Shown: one piece after another, positions 47,275 to 60,100 of the stretch | Layout: every line of letters starts with the position of its first letter | Numbering within the stretch: the stretch's first letter is position 1 | Assembly (NCBI GenBank): GCA_029339195.1 | Contig: JAPTJF010000090.1 | Location: forward strand, 1 to 64,000 | Source of the DNA: Micractinium sp. NFX-FRZ | Lineage: Eukaryota > Chlorophyta > Trebouxiophyceae > Chlorellales > Chlorellaceae | Length of the DNA stretch: 64,000 nucleotides | Direction of reading: 5' to 3' | Program-made: the position numbers and the translations under genes | The notes under the pieces: model-generated | What the model was told of the DNA's origin: nothing | The model's input: only the letters and a program-made list of their open reading frames with translations | Databases searched by the model: none

Positions 47275-48132
47275 GCCAGGCGGGGAGATCAGCCTGATCG
47301 GCGCGGCAGCCTCGCTGATGTTGGGCGTCAAGGCGGTCCCGCCCTGCCGCCAGCGCGGTCAAAGCGGGCGCATGACATCGCCTCGCCCACAAGCCTGCCT
47401 CGCCCCTCCTCTGCTTTTGCTTACCATGGTGCTTGTACACCATGTTGACATGTGATATCAAAAATGGGCCGACCTGAAAATGCATGGCCCGTGCTACCGC
47501 TGCAGCACACGCCCGCCCTGTGCATGGGCCCCGGCACCCCTGTGATGCCGACACCACCACTTCCTCCCACTGCCTTGACTTGCTGGAACGCCAGGACTTT
47601 GTCTGGCCTTGCCTGGTGCATTTTTGTAACAAAAGAGTTGAGGATCAGGGGGGCATGCGAGAGGAAAAGCAGTAGCAGAGCGCAGCAGGCCACCTCCTGC
47701 CAGGCAGTGTGGATGCCGGGGAACAATCTGTGTGTGCAGTGCTGCAACGAAAGCCACATACGGAAAAAGAATGAACTCGGATGATGGTAGAAAGAATGGT
47801 GTAGGCCCGGGGGACTCAACGCCGGGGGAGCCTGAGGGACGTTGTTGGGTTAACGCAGGGATGGGTGGTGGGGTGGGGCCGGAGGGGGGCTGGCGGGAGA
47901 GATCTGGGGGCAACAGGGTACAGCGCTCAGTCTCGCTCGCGCTCATGCACAGCGCTCATCCGGTCAGTACAGCTCTCACTCTTTGCACTCGAGCGCCCCT
48001 GCTGCTGCACGGCGTGGTGCCAGCTCAGCATGTCACGCCAGGTCAGCCGCTTAGGACGCTTTGAGCTTGGAGATCGCCTTCAGGTGGGCGCCTTGCATTG
48101 CGTGCGCCAGGTCAGCGCACAGCGCCGCCAGC
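47275..48132. other. Intergenic: gene 8 promoter and gene 9 3' flank
   Basis: This contains a 133-residue open frame on the minus strand (47421-47819) with one hydrophobic stretch, but no motif, intron evidence or poly(A) signal supports it. No gene is called. Confidence 0.5.
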
Positions 48133-51100
48133 TCAGCGGCTCTGGAAGTTGAGCTTGGAGAGCGCCAGCAGGGCAACGCCGCGGAAGGCGGCGACAAACA
48201 CCAGCAGCAGCAGCACGCAGTAGCCCATCCAGGATCGCTCGAAGCCAAAGTAGTCCTCCACAAACTGGCTCACAGGCACGGGCTGCAGCACAGAACAAGG
48301 GCGGGGGCGGTGGGTGCGAGTCGGCACAAGTTTGAGGGTAAAGAGCGGCTGCACCGACAATGGCCTTGAACACACTGGTGGACAGGCACTGAGGGCCGTA
48401 ACGATTCTCACCGTCTCAACACCGCCGAGCTGGCACCCAGGCCGTGCCACCCTTCTGCCCCCCGCATGCAGCCCAGCAGCGACCCATGCCCGCGTTGCCG
48501 CCGGGGGTCACAGCATGGCGCCATTGGCAGTGCAGCCCTGCCCACCCTCGATTCCTCATCATGCCATTACTTGAGCTCACCTCGCTGCCCGGGATCTCGG
48601 TCATCGTGTCCACGTCACCCAGCTGGCTGGCGGTCAGCCCATACAGCGAGTAGCTGGCGGGGTTGAGGTAGTACAGCCAGATCCAGCCCTTGGGGATGGC
48701 GGGCTGCGGCTTGATGAAGCTGCACGGGGGAGGTGGAGAGGTGTGATAAGGGGGGCGGCAAGGGGCAGCCAAAGCAACACACGAGCGTGGAAGTGTGGCA
48801 GAGGGGGCAGGGTTTTGGGCAAGAGCGCACGCACAGCACTGCGCCGCTGGCCTGCTGCTGCCACAATTCGGTGGGAGCCCAGCCCGGCGCGGCGCGCGGT
48901 GCGTGCCGCCCCAGCCCAGCTGCTCTGCTCCCCATCCCAGCCCTCCCCTGCCCTGCCTCACCCGCACATCAGGTTGATCAGGGCGAAGGCAAAGGCGGAG
49001 AAAGCGTTGGAGATCTCCAGGTTGGGGGTGATGTGCACCTGCAAGCAGGCGTGGCCAGGTGGCGCCAGCAGGGCAGGCGTGGCGTGTGTGAGCAGAGCCG
49101 GTTAGGCACGGGATGGCGGAAGGCACCGCTTGGGGCAGAGCCAGTGCGGCAGACGCGGTGCAGCATGCACGTGCGGCAAGCTAGGGGCAGGGTACCAAAA
49201 ACACAACCCGTGAGGAATCGGCTTATTCAGCCCTCAACCCTGGCAGGTGGCCATCGCACCCCGCCCCCCACTCACCGACATCATGCCGAAGCTGAGCATG
49301 GCGAACAGGGCCAGCAGCACCATGAGCCAGAAGAAGAAGAACTTGCCGGCATCCGCGATGAAGCCGATGCTGCACAGGGGGAAGGGGCGCAAAGGAGGGG
49401 CAGGAGGTGAGCGGGCACAGCGGCGGAGGGAGCGCTTCCGACGGTTCTGCGCACGGATGGCCAGGCCAAGTCTGCACCACTTGGCGTGCCGCATGATGAC
49501 GACGGCTGTACTAGCGCCCCCCTCCCCCCCTCCTAGCTCCCCTTCCAATTGACCTCTCCACTGTCTCCTCCAAGCAAGGACCCATCCACCATGGCCAGGC
49601 CAGCACCACACCCACATGGCCGCCCCCATGACGTCGACTAGCAGTGCCCACCTGCCCATCCCTCCCACCGTCCCCCCTCCCTGCGTGGCCACAACAAGCG
49701 TGCAACGTAGTGGTGCAGCCAAAGAAGCAAAACGCACCGGCCCCACCTGAAGTAAGTGATGATGCAGTAGATGAGGGAGTAGAGCGTCACCCACGGCACC
49801 TCAGCCAGCAGCTCTGCGGCCCAGAAGGGCAGCACGGAGTAGGTGCCAGCGGCATGCTGCGGGCGGCGATCAAGGGGGCAGGGGAGGTAGGGGAGGTAGG
49901 GAGGGGTGAGCGCGCAGCGGTCCGAAGGGGCACCACAGACAGGGATCCAGTACTGGCGCTTGGTGGAGGGGGGCGGGTGACTTGAGCCTGGCAGCACAAA
50001 TCTAGCTTCCTCTGAAGCCAAGCCGGGACCCCCTTCCCCACGTCCCCACTGTCTCCCAGGCACACATGCATGCGCACACAGGCACACACAAGCACACGCA
50101 TGTGGCGCAGGCACACATGCACGCATAAACAGGCACACTTGGACACGGTATCGCACGTTGGCACACTACTGTAAGGCACAGTCTTGACCGAGCGCACCTC
50201 GCGATAGAACACGGTGCGGCGCAGCACCAGCGAATCCTGGACCTGCAGCCAGGTGTGGATGCGATGTGTGCCCAGGCATGCTGAGCCACCAGCAGGGGCA
50301 CATGTCGCTGCTCGCACCGCGCTCGACCCTGTGCACCAACCAAGCCCCAGGCGGTACAACAAGGCAGTACAGCTTCGCAAGCCAATGCACATGACCGCTG
50401 CACAGGCCGGGCAGGAGTGCGTGGTGCCCACCCAGAGCATTGCCCCGCCCAAAGAAGCACAACACCCCCCTGTACCCAGCCAGGCGAGAGCACACGGCGC
50501 CCGCCCAGAGAGCAGTACAGCAAACCCCACTCGTGAGGCAGTACAGCATCAAGGCAGTACAGCCTGCTCACCGTGAAGAGGAACATGACTGAGACAAAGG
50601 TGGAGCAGGCGTACATGGCGCCTGCCACGTTGAGCACGCCCGTGTAGCTCCCCGTCTCCTGCCCCCGCCCCGCAAACAGGGTGGAAAGGCAGATGGCCAC
50701 GACGAGGGTGATGAGGGCGCGGATGCCGTTGTAGGATGTGTCCCGCACCATCTCCCTGCAGAAGGCGATCAAAGGCAGCACCGACAGCAGCAGGGCGTTG
50801 GCAGGGCGTGCAGTGCAGGCGCTTGGGAGCGTTTGAAGATATCTTGGAAGACGAACCGCTGCTCCCCCGCCACCAACCCTTGCACATGTGTGCAGGCTCA
50901 CATGCTCACCGGCTGTTGCGGGCCAGCAGCTCTTTCAGCTGCAGCCAGCGGGAGGACACCTGGAGCTCGTCGATGCGCAGGGGGGTGTCGCCCTCGGGGG
51001 GAGCGCTGCAGGGCAGGGGGGGCAGGATAAGTGGATGTCCGTAAGCACAGGGCGGCCCAGGCTTGGGAGGGCCTTTCCACCATGCCGCTGCTGCCTTGCT

Positions 51101-54100
51101 GGCCGTCCCATTTGCTGACCCCTCCTGCTGCTGTTCATGCGCAGGTCCGTTGGCACAGCCCTAACCCTGCTGCCCCTGTGGGCTCTCAGTCGTGTCCCTG
51201 TATATAACTGAGCCTTAACTTTATCTATCTAACCCACCTGAACTGGTCCACCATGGCGCTGGCAGCCTCCGCCAGCTCGCTGTTGGAGTACAGCTCAGCA
51301 AAGTTGTGCCCGCTGGACTTCTCGGCGTCGGGGCTCGTCACCTCCAGCATCCTGCGGGGCGAGCGGGACGGGCACGATAGATTGATGCACCAGCAAGGGT
51401 GTGCCCGCTGGACTTCTGGCCCTCATGGGACCCCACACATGCGGTCCAGCATTGATTGAGCAGCGGCAAGGGCGGGGCACACAGGGTATCAAGCAGTGGG
51501 CTGCGTGGCACCAGGCGGGTGCACGGAGGCACAGGGGGTGCACGGGCAGGCAGTGCAGCAGGGCAGGGCAGCCGTCGCTCTCACCAGTTGGCTGGGTTTA
51601 TGCGCGGCTGGATGGCGGGGACGCCGCTGCATGTGGTGGGCATTGGGCGCGTGGGCAGGGGCGGGGTGAGCTGAGGAGGGGAAGTTGCACAGGGGAGGGC
51701 GGAGGAAGCCTTCCCTCCCAACCTGCCTCACTGCACCAGGCTGCTGTGCACACAGCCAACCTGTCCACCGCCAGAGGACGGGTGGAGACAATGGGAGGAG
51801 GTCTGGACAGAGAAATCATGAAGCCACTGCCTTCCCGGAAGGCTTCCCAAAACCGCATCCCTCCCCACGTCCAGCGTGCCACGCGTGCTGGGCCCTTGCC
51901 TGATGGACGAGAAGTAGGAGAGGAGGTGGGAGGCGTCGGCGCCCACGGGCCCGTTGAAGATCACCTTCCCGCCCCGCTTGAGCAGCAGCAGCTCGGAGAA
52001 GGCCTCGAAGATCTCCAGGGAGGGCTGCAGATCGGACGTGGGTTGCGCACCTGAGGTTAGGCAGTGGCGGACTGGAAGGCTGAGCACAGGCAGGGCAGCA
52101 GGCGGCCTCCCCCATGTGGTGGCAGCAAGGCAACATGCAAGCCGGCCCTGGGGCCTGCAATAGCCTGCCCAAAGTAAAGGGCTGGTTGAGCGGGCGGGAG
52201 AACCGACCTGGTGGATGGTGCAGACCACAGTGCGGCCTGCAGGGCACCGGGCAGGGGCGTGGGGCGCTTGCGGTTTGTTTTCCTGGTTGCGTCGTGCACT
52301 GAAGCCAACAGGGCACGCCGGCCAGCACACGTCCACAGAACACACGCCCCAACACTTGTGCCGCGTCCACCGCCATGCCGCTGCGACAGGCTTGGTGCAC
52401 AGAGAGCACTCCTGTGCACGCAGAACAGGCCAACGGATCAGCCACCACAGCTCACCAGCCCTGCGCACCTGTGTTGACAGTCGCCTTGACTGCACGCATC
52501 ACCAAGCCGGCACCACGAGCATCCAGCCCAGAGGTCGGCTCGTCCATGAACACCTGGGGGGGTGGGGGGAGGGTAGGTCGCAAAAGTGTGGTAAAGGGAG
52601 GGACAATAGGGAAGTAAGATGCAGCGGAGGGCTACTGCTGCCCAGGGCGGGACAGGGCATGCATGGCAGCCGCCCAGGGCGGGACAGGTTCAATCCCAGC
52701 GGGCACAGCAGGGCCAGCAGGCAGGCAACAGGCGGTCAGGCCGGCTCACGATGGACGGGTTGGCCACCAGCTCCACGGCGATGGTCAGCCGCTTGCGCTG
52801 CTCCACGCTGAGCCCGCTGCCGGGCAGGCCCACGGGAGAGTCCTTGATGGGGGTCAGCTCAATCAGGTCCATCACCTGGGCAAGTGGAGACGAAATTCGG
52901 GCTAAATTTAATCGAATGATTGATTGATTGCATGTGTTAAATCACGATTGTCAGCTCGATCAGGTCCATCACCTGGGCAGGCAAGGGAGAAGTGTGGGGT
53001 TCAATCAAAGCGTGTCTTGACATGGCATCTTAAGCACGTCTATCGGGTGTGCGATCGGTTGGGCAGGATCAACGTCTGGTGACTGGGCTGGTTGAGATTG
53101 AGACAGAAGTGCACACAAAGAAATGCAGGTACGCACCGCCACCAGCCACTGCCTCCTCACCTCCTGAACAAACGCCTGGGTCTTGGCTGCATCCTTGCTG
53201 ATGTGGCTGGGCAGGCGCAGGCGCGCGCTGCAGAGCAGAGAGGGCGGCAAGGGTTGCAGGGTCTGTGCGCAGGCGGAAATGAAAGCGGGGCGCACTCGAG
53301 CGCTCTGTCTGTCGCTGCCCCCCAATCGAAACAGCCGCACTGTGCTGATTCCAGGAGCATAGAGTCCCTTGCCCCCTGTGCGTGCAGTGCAGCGCCAAGC
53401 GTGGGCACACCTGAACTGCAGCGCCTCCTCTACGCTGGTGAAGGGCACGTGGATGTCGGTCTGCAGTGCACACACACAGTACACAACAGCACACAACAGC
53501 ACACAGTGAGGCCAAGGCGCTCAAGCTGCAAGCAGTGTGCTGTTGCTGTGAGTCTGACCTGGCAAGGAACAGGGCAGCGGGCGGCGTTGAGTACCAGCGT
53601 CAGCGTGCGCTTGCGTGCCCCACCCCACCCTGCTCTGCACCCGCTCACAGCAGCCCCCCTCAAAGGCGGCGAGCTGCCTCTGGCGTGCCAGCTGCCGCAC
53701 TGACCTGCTCGCAGTAGCCCGCCACCCGTGCAAAGGTGCGGTGCTCCTTGGGGTGCCCATTCACGCGGATGTCACCAGTGATCACACCGCCTGGAGAAGG
53801 TTAAAAGAAAGGTGCGCACCGGGGTGCGGGAGGGGTTTCGTTGGGAGGAGGGGAGGGGGAGGGCAGCGGGGGGTTCTGCCGTGGTGGGCAAAGGAAGCAA
53901 GGGTGGGATGCGGGACAGACGGGCAGGCAGGCAGGAAAAGAAAGAAGGGCACGTAAGTGCACGCGTGGGCAGGGAGGCAGCGTAAAGGGAGGCAGCGTAA
54001 AGGGGGGCAGCGTAAAGGGGGGGCAGCGAATGATGCAGGGTGCACACAAGGGGCGGGACCGGCAGCTGGCGCCACCCACCTGTCTTGCGCCCCGCCAGCA

Positions 54101-57100
54101 CATCCATCAGAGTCTGCAGGAAAGGGCGGGCGGGCGGGATGAGGAGTCACGTAACCACAGCAGGGCCAGCATGAGGTTGCCAGCGCGCGCCGCAGGTGCA
54201 AGGCAAGAGGGACCCAACCAGAACAGCACGCTGCCCCCCCATTCCGCCTTTATTTAGCAGGGGAGCCAGCCAGATCCTGGCACGCCGCCAAAGTGCGCGC
54301 AAGCACATGCCCGCTAGCGGCGTGGGCGGCTCGGGACAGCAGAGGCCGCACTCCAGGAGGGACGGGTGCTCACCGTCTTGCCGGCGCCCGAGGCGCCCAT
54401 CAGAGCGGTCAGCACGCCGGGGCGGAAGGATCCTGTGATGCGCTTGAGCAGGATCAGCTGGTCGGCGTGCTCCCCATCCCCAGTGTTGCTCTCGTCACGA
54501 GGCGCATCCTGCAGCAGGGAGAGAGGGGGTGGGCAGGGCGAGGCGGGGCAGTGGGCGGCACTCTCGGCGTGCGGGCCCGGGGGGTGGGGTGGGGTCGGGC
54601 ATCAGGTGATAATGCAAGCAGCCTGCTTTGCCTCCATCAGCCGTGCCCCAAACAGCCCTCTGCACACCGGCCTGGTCGAATTCCTGTGGCAGGAGCGCCC
54701 ACCTTGGGGAAGGGCACCGAGTAGCGCACATCCCGGAAGGTGAGGCAGAGGGGCTTGAAGGGGAGGGCGGAGCTGGAGCCCAGGCGCACGCCGCCGTGGG
54801 CAGAGCCCTCCCGCCCCGCCTGCCCCGCCTGCTGCGCCTCCAGGTCGACCACAGCGCCGGCCGCCAGCTGCAGCGCCTGCAGGTTGCCTTGGGAGCCCCG
54901 CTTGCCGCTCTTGCCATTGGACAGCCCGCCGCCGTTCTCTGCAGGGTAATTTAGGGGTGGGGGGGCGCATGTTCAGGAGGGCATGGCAGCGAGGGGTGTG
55001 CCGCCGTGGAGTGCGGCCTGGGCAGGAAGGGATGCCGGGGCCGGCGCTCCTGCGCTTGGGCACTTGTGCCTTCCAGGCTGCACTGCTCCCGGCACCTCTG
55101 CCCCAGTCCTACAGGGCGCGCTGCCCCCTTCCCTTTGGCTGCGGTACATCTAGATCTGTGCACCTGTTGCCTCAGGCCCCCACGTGTGCCCTCCACACCA
55201 CATTGCCCTCTGCCCGTGGACACCCCTCGCGCTCACCGGCAGCCTTGGTAAGATCGGTCTGGCTGGCGCCGGAGCGGGAGAGGGACTGCATGGCGTAGGC
55301 CTCCTCTGAAACCACGACCGCATCCTTGGGGGCTGCACACACAAAGAAGAGGATCAGGGGAGAGAAGCCGAGACAGGTGAGAAGAGGGGGACGGGCTGTC
55401 CTGGTAAGTCCTGGCTTGCAAGAGGCATGTGGCACCACAGCAGCATCCTTGGGGGCTGCACACGTGGCACACATGGAAATCAAGGGCAGGAAGTGGAAAT
55501 GAAAAGATCGGGGCAAAAGATGACCGAGCACGCCCACCCTCCATGCAGCAGAGCAGGGACATGAATCGAGCAGGACACAGGCACAGCAGCCGTGCAGATG
55601 CCACTATCACCATGCCACACTCACCCTCCATGTAGGACAGCAGGAAGACGAGGGCGGCAAAGTTGATGAGGGAGGTGGCGGCTCCCCACACAAAGATGGC
55701 CACCCACACATATGTGTAAGAGGTGTGGAAGCCCCTGCAGGGCGGGCCACGGCAGGGGAGGGGGGCTTCAGGAGGCGTGCAGGCTCTGCAGCGTAGGCGG
55801 CAGGCCAGGCCAGCGGCAGGCCAGGTGGCGCAGCCACCTCAGACCTCGCAACGCCCGTGTCGCAAGCTTGGCTGCTGCTTTGGACCAGACAGCCGTTAGG
55901 CCCGTCATATATAAAGACACGCAAGCAGGCCAGCCAGGCAGCATCTGCCCTGTCACCTGACGGAGAGGGCGAGGCCGCCGATGGTGACGGCGGGGCTGGT
56001 AGCGCCCGCCGCCTGCACTTCACCCGCCCAGTCGGGAGAGGTGAGCTCGTTGACAGCCAGGCCGGTCATGAAGTACTGCAGCGGGTTGGCCCTGCAAGTC
56101 AGCAGTGCATGGGAGGTGCAAGGAAGAGTGGGGCAGGGCTCCTGGAGCTGCTCAATGCAATCAATCAATTACATTTTCAAGCCATTTGCTGCTCAATTGC
56201 ACCATCAGGGCGCGACGGCCTGCGGCTCGGCGGTCCCACGCCGGTTGGCACCTTGCGCCCGCGCACCCCCACACCCGCCCCCTGCGTCCATTCGCTCACC
56301 AGTACACGCCATTCCACCCTGCGCACAACCGAAGGGCAGGAGGGCGGGGTGTTCGGGGTCAGTGAGAACGGGTAGCGGGATGCGGCGTAAGCGAGCTGCA
56401 GCACTGGGGGGTGCCGCTCGCAGCTCGCCAGGCACACCTGGCCTTGGATCTGACGCGTGCCCCACGGGTGCACGCACTCTTCCCCATTCCCCAAGCAATG
56501 CTGGCGTCAAGGGCTCAGGAGGGCATGCATGCCCAAGCCCGGCACGCATCCCAGGTGATCGCCACACCCGTCACGGACCACGGTTCTGATCCCTGCTCAC
56601 CTCCCGGGATCTGGCTCTTGCTGATCACGAAGCCGCAGGTGTTGATGAAGAGCAGGAGGAAGGTGGACTGCGGGGGAGGGGGTGGGGGCAGGTATGAGTG
56701 ATGCAAGGAAGGGGAAGAGCCAGGCCTGGGGACAGCCTCGCTTGGCCCCAACCATGTCCTCATTTCCCGCCATCCGTTGACCTGCCTATGCCATGACCTC
56801 GGCGAAAAACACCAGCAGCCTGGCGCCACTCTCCCCGCCCCAGCAGGGAGGCATCACCCTTCCCACCCTTCACTCTTCGCTCACCTGGATGGCGTTGGCT
56901 GAGGGCACCTTGCGCATGAGGGCGGCGCAGGCCAGGAAGAGGGTGAGGGAGAAGCAGCCGGCGGCGTAGACGATGCCCCAGAAGGCGAACAGGCGCGTGC
57001 TGGTGGTGAAGCCCACGCAGAAGTAGACCTGCAGTGAGGAGGGGTGGGAGAGAGGGTGCGAGTGCGATGAGATGAGAGCGGTTGACCGCACCCACTGCTG

Positions 57101-60100
57101 TCCCACCTCACCCCACCCCACTCCATTCACCACTCCATTCACCACGCTTCACACACCCTGCCTGTCCTCCCGCTGCGCTGGCCCCGCCACCACCCCCACA
57201 AGATGGTGGACATTCTCATGTTCCGGCAAGGGGCAGAGGAAGGGTGGGCACCCCACGGCCACCCCAAAGCCACCCCTGCCTGCCGCCCCTGGTTTGTTCA
57301 GCCCCGTCGCTTTCACGCGTGCCCCTCACCATAAGAGTCCACACCCAAGACTCGGCAAAGACCTGCAGGCACGGGAAGGGAGGCAAGCGCATGCTTACAA
57401 TGTGTCAGGAAGGAGGGACAAGCAGCGGGGGGAACGGGGTTTGCACCATTGCACCGTGGCGGGAGGCGGGCCGCAACTGGAAGGCAGAACATGCAAGCGC
57501 CAGGGGGAGCGGCTTGTACAGCGCCCTCCCAAGCATGCAACTGAAGGCACTGTGTAATGCACAGGCAGCTGTAGCAGACTGGCAGGCCGGCGCCCGCCCC
57601 ACGCACCCAGGGCAGGCGCATGACCACCGCCTGAAGCGCAAAGCACCAAGCGGGGTAGAAAGAGCTGCGGGCACGGAGGATAAGGGGAGACAGAACGGCA
57701 ACTTCAGACAGGGCGGTCGGCAGCGAGCTGCATGGAATGTGCTTGGCACCGGCAAGAGCAAAGGATATTGCAGAAGCACACGTTCACATGCAACAGGGGA
57801 GAAGCTGCCCATGAGGCACAGCGCCGGCATTCTGCAGCAGACGCTGCAGCCACACAACTGGTGCTCTCCCTGTGTCACACGGCCCTGTACCGCAATGCCC
57901 TGTGGGGCACTGCCTCTTCATAAAGCCCTGCACCCACACACCCACTGCGCCGCGCAGCCTCACCTGGCGCGGTGCTTGTACCACACGGCCAGCGACTCCA
58001 CCATCAGGGCGCTGTCTGGGAAGGCGGACACCATGCTGCAGGGGACACGAACAAAAGGCATACGGAGAGTTGGAGGCACAGCGGGGGCGCAAGGGGGAGG
58101 TGATGTGTAAGGGGGACTAGTCCCGCCCCTGCTGAACCCACCCACCCACCCACGCAGCCCCTACACTATGTATGTGCCATCACTCACAAGTTGATGACGG
58201 TGAAGAAGAGCACGCCCAGGCTGCAGGCAGAGAGAGGGTGGGAGGGAGGTGGAGAGGGGGCAAGGGGTGAGCGATCGGTCGAGGCGCTGATTTTAGATGC
58301 GCGTGAGTAATCGCACATGGCATGTGTGGGTAGGCACTCGCCGCACCCCTGCCTGGCCCATGCATCCGATGCCTGCCACCCCGCAGAAGTCGACCAGACA
58401 CCTGCCGTCCCCCACAGGAGCATCCACCCCCTGCCACCCCTCACAAGTTATTGGCGGAGGCCAGGGAGGCGGCGATGTCCGGGGCGCCGCTCTCCGTGGT
58501 CTGCAGCCCCTTGTCCTCCTGCAGGAGTCGAACACTATGTGTGTGATCTGTAAGGGCAAGAGTGCATGCATGGGGGGCATGCTCGTGTGGCGGTTGGGCG
58601 GCCCGCGCTTTGGTTGACGCCTGCTTCTCCCGAGGCTCCTGCAGGGAATGCACGGCACGCTGCTGAACGGAACCACGCTTATCGTCCCTTGCCGGGCGCG
58701 CCCAGCAGGGGCAGCCCTCCACAGCAAGCGGCCGCATCTAAGCACCCAACCGTGACGTGCTATGCAAGATTGAGCTCACTTTACTCGAATTGACTTGGCT
58801 TTTCGGCAAGAATAAAACTCGGCCCCACACAGGCACCCACCCACCCACCCTGCACCAACCTGCAGGAAGAGCGTGCCGACGATGAAGGCCAGCAGAATGG
58901 TTTGCACGCTGCACAGCGACAAGAAACGGGCAGGAGGCAGGGAGAGAGGTGAGGGAGGTCAGGGTGGGGCATGGGTGAGGGTGAGGCGCGAGCATGACGC
59001 TGCATGGCGGACGGGCGGCCCATTGCATGCACGCTCAGGGGGTGGCAGTGCCCTTATGCCTGCCCCCCAGCCACAGCACACGGGCTCCCAGAGTGCCTTG
59101 ACCGTGCCACAGAGCGGTCGGCACCCCCCACTCACAGGCGCCCAATGTGCATGTCCTTGTTTCCTCCCAGCAGCCAGAGGCCGCGGCGCAGGCAGGCGCG
59201 CGCCAGCTCCAGCGGGGGCGCCCCAAAACTGCACAGGCAGAGGGACGCGCGGTCAGGGATGACCACTGGGTGGCTGAGCACCCATCCACACACCCGTGGC
59301 CCGGGAAACAATAACACACAGCGCATTGACCGCGGCACCCTCAGTGGCCACCACCGCCAGAAAGGGCTTGCCATCCAGTCCACCCACCACACCTCGCACG
59401 CTGTTGAGATCACACCTGCAGCTGTTGAAGCGACACCTGCAGCCCTCGAGGGGACACAAGCTCACCGCGTCTTCACGAGGGCAGGGTCCTCAGCGGCCAA
59501 CGCCGCCTGGACGGGCTGGCTACCCACCCACCCAAACATGCATGCATGCAGCCCAGCCCTTGTCATGTTGAGCTCACCGCGTCTTCACAAGGGCAGGGTC
59601 CTCATTCAGCACCGCCGCCGGGAAGGGCTGGCTGAGCTCCGCCGTGATCGCCCGCCCCGCGTCGGTGGTGGAGTAGAAGGCGTCGGCAATCTCCTCGGCG
59701 CTGATGAACTGGTAGGAGGCGGGGTCCTGGGCCCAGTAGCGGTGCTGGTCTGCGGGGGGCACATGGGAAGACGAGGGGACACATGACGCAGCACAGGCAA
59801 TGTACTTCGTTTGCCGCGTGGGGCGTCTCGAATGCAGGTGCTCTGCCACTGGCTGCATGAACACCCCTGCCCGCACGCCACGCACAGTGCTCCGGGAGCG
59901 CAAGCTGACCAACCACCTGCGGGCGTGGGGTGCCTCCTGCAGCTACTCTGCCACCTCAGCGCCCCACCCTCACCAACAGTGTGAATCAAAACAGGCCACA
60001 CATTTGGCGAAGCAAACAGCAGCCCCCACCTGCGAGCGTGGGCACCTCCTGCATGTACTCTGCCACCCCCTTGCGCTGCGGGCACTCAAAGCCCAACCCC

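Noticed and set aside
47421..47819. 133-residue minus-strand frame with a hydrophobic segment
   Set aside because: Lies in the 3' flank of the ABCG gene; no recognisable family, no paired exons and no poly(A) signal.
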